Shown here piece by piece: positions 15,232 to 15,359 of a stretch of DNA of 15,359 bases. Within the stretch, counting starts at the first letter, position 1. The number at the start of each line of letters is the position of its first letter. The position numbers were made by a program, and so were the translations under genes. The notes under the pieces were generated by a model, which did no database searches, had not been told where the DNA came from, and saw only the letters and a program-made list of their open reading frames with translations. Origin of the DNA: Amoebophrya sp. AT5.2 (Eukaryota > Sar > Dinophyceae > Syndiniales > Amoebophryaceae); NCBI GenBank assembly GCA_005223375.1, contig RXOD01005198.1, positions 1-15,359 on the forward strand, written 5' to 3'.

Positions 15232-15359
15232 GTTAGAACTACACTTAAAAGGGCATTTCACCACGCCCACCGGTATCTCCAGGAGTCGCCTGCGGATCCC
15301 GCGCTCACAAAAAAAATTCCACGGTGGAAGACCCGAACTCGCGACCCGCAAGTTTCTCA
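15232..15359. other. Probable intron of GH3 gene; weak tRNA-like signal on - strand
   Basis: All three + frames lack GH3-like sequence here, so it is read as intron. The sequence after the stop begins GTTAGAACTAC, with TTAGA as in the introner-like element at 93, but no matching right end is in the window. On the - strand, GAGTTCGGGTC (complement of 15330-15340) resembles a tRNA T-arm/B-box, preceded by GGGTC like a variable loop and followed after 13 bases by eight T (complement of 15309-15316), a polymerase III type stop. The T-stem has a mismatch and the conserved A58 is G, and the window ends before the anticodon, so I do not call a tRNA. Confidence 0.35.

Noticed and set aside
1..15359. 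Bacterial operon, CRISPR array or phage island
   Set aside because: No Shine-Dalgarno-driven gene coupling, no spaced repeats, and the gene content and introns are eukaryotic.

Overview
The window looks like nuclear DNA from a gene-dense eukaryotic protist, most likely an alveolate and possibly a syndinian dinoflagellate of the Amoebophrya type. The grounds are: seven protein-coding genes all on the + strand, short intergenic gaps (about 0.4-0.9 kb), mostly intronless long ORFs, a eukaryotic type I protein arginine methyltransferase, pyrimidine-rich tract plus AG signals 8-32 bases upstream of several start codons (as expected for spliced-leader trans-splicing), and one intron that is itself a transposon-like element with terminal inverted repeats and a target-site duplication. 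The taxonomic assignment is inference; no rRNA or spliced-leader gene is present.

Layout. 1-1250: 3' part of an armadillo/HEAT-like helical-repeat gene, split by a 471-base introner-like element (93-563) flanked by GAGCA repeats; removing the element plus one repeat copy restores the frame exactly. 1870-4704: a 944-residue multidomain protein with an apparent tandem winged-helix-like module, a CUE-like ubiquitin-binding segment and two uncharacterised C-terminal modules. 5582-7162: type I PRMT with a roughly 100-residue Ser/Asp/Glu-rich insert just before the THW loop. 7548-9020: unrecognised protein with one or two membrane helices and a C-terminal beta-rich tail, faintly like TIM21/COA1 mitochondrial inner-membrane proteins. 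9399-10379: protein starting MGQAESCCC, a textbook myristoylation plus palmitoylation start. 11250-13377: Ser/Gly-rich protein ending in a 3-4 helix membrane domain, with two proposed introns whose donors are both G|GTACT in phase 1. 14113 to about 15231: first exon of a secreted glycoside hydrolase family 3 (beta-glucosidase-like) protein with a long acidic N-terminal extension; it continues beyond the window.

The genes do not form an obvious pathway: arginine methylation, a chromatin/ubiquitin-type adaptor, membrane proteins and a secreted glycosidase simply lie in a head-to-tail array. The most noteworthy item is the introner-like element: intron, mobile element and non-canonical splicing coincide, and the boundaries can be read directly from the sequence.
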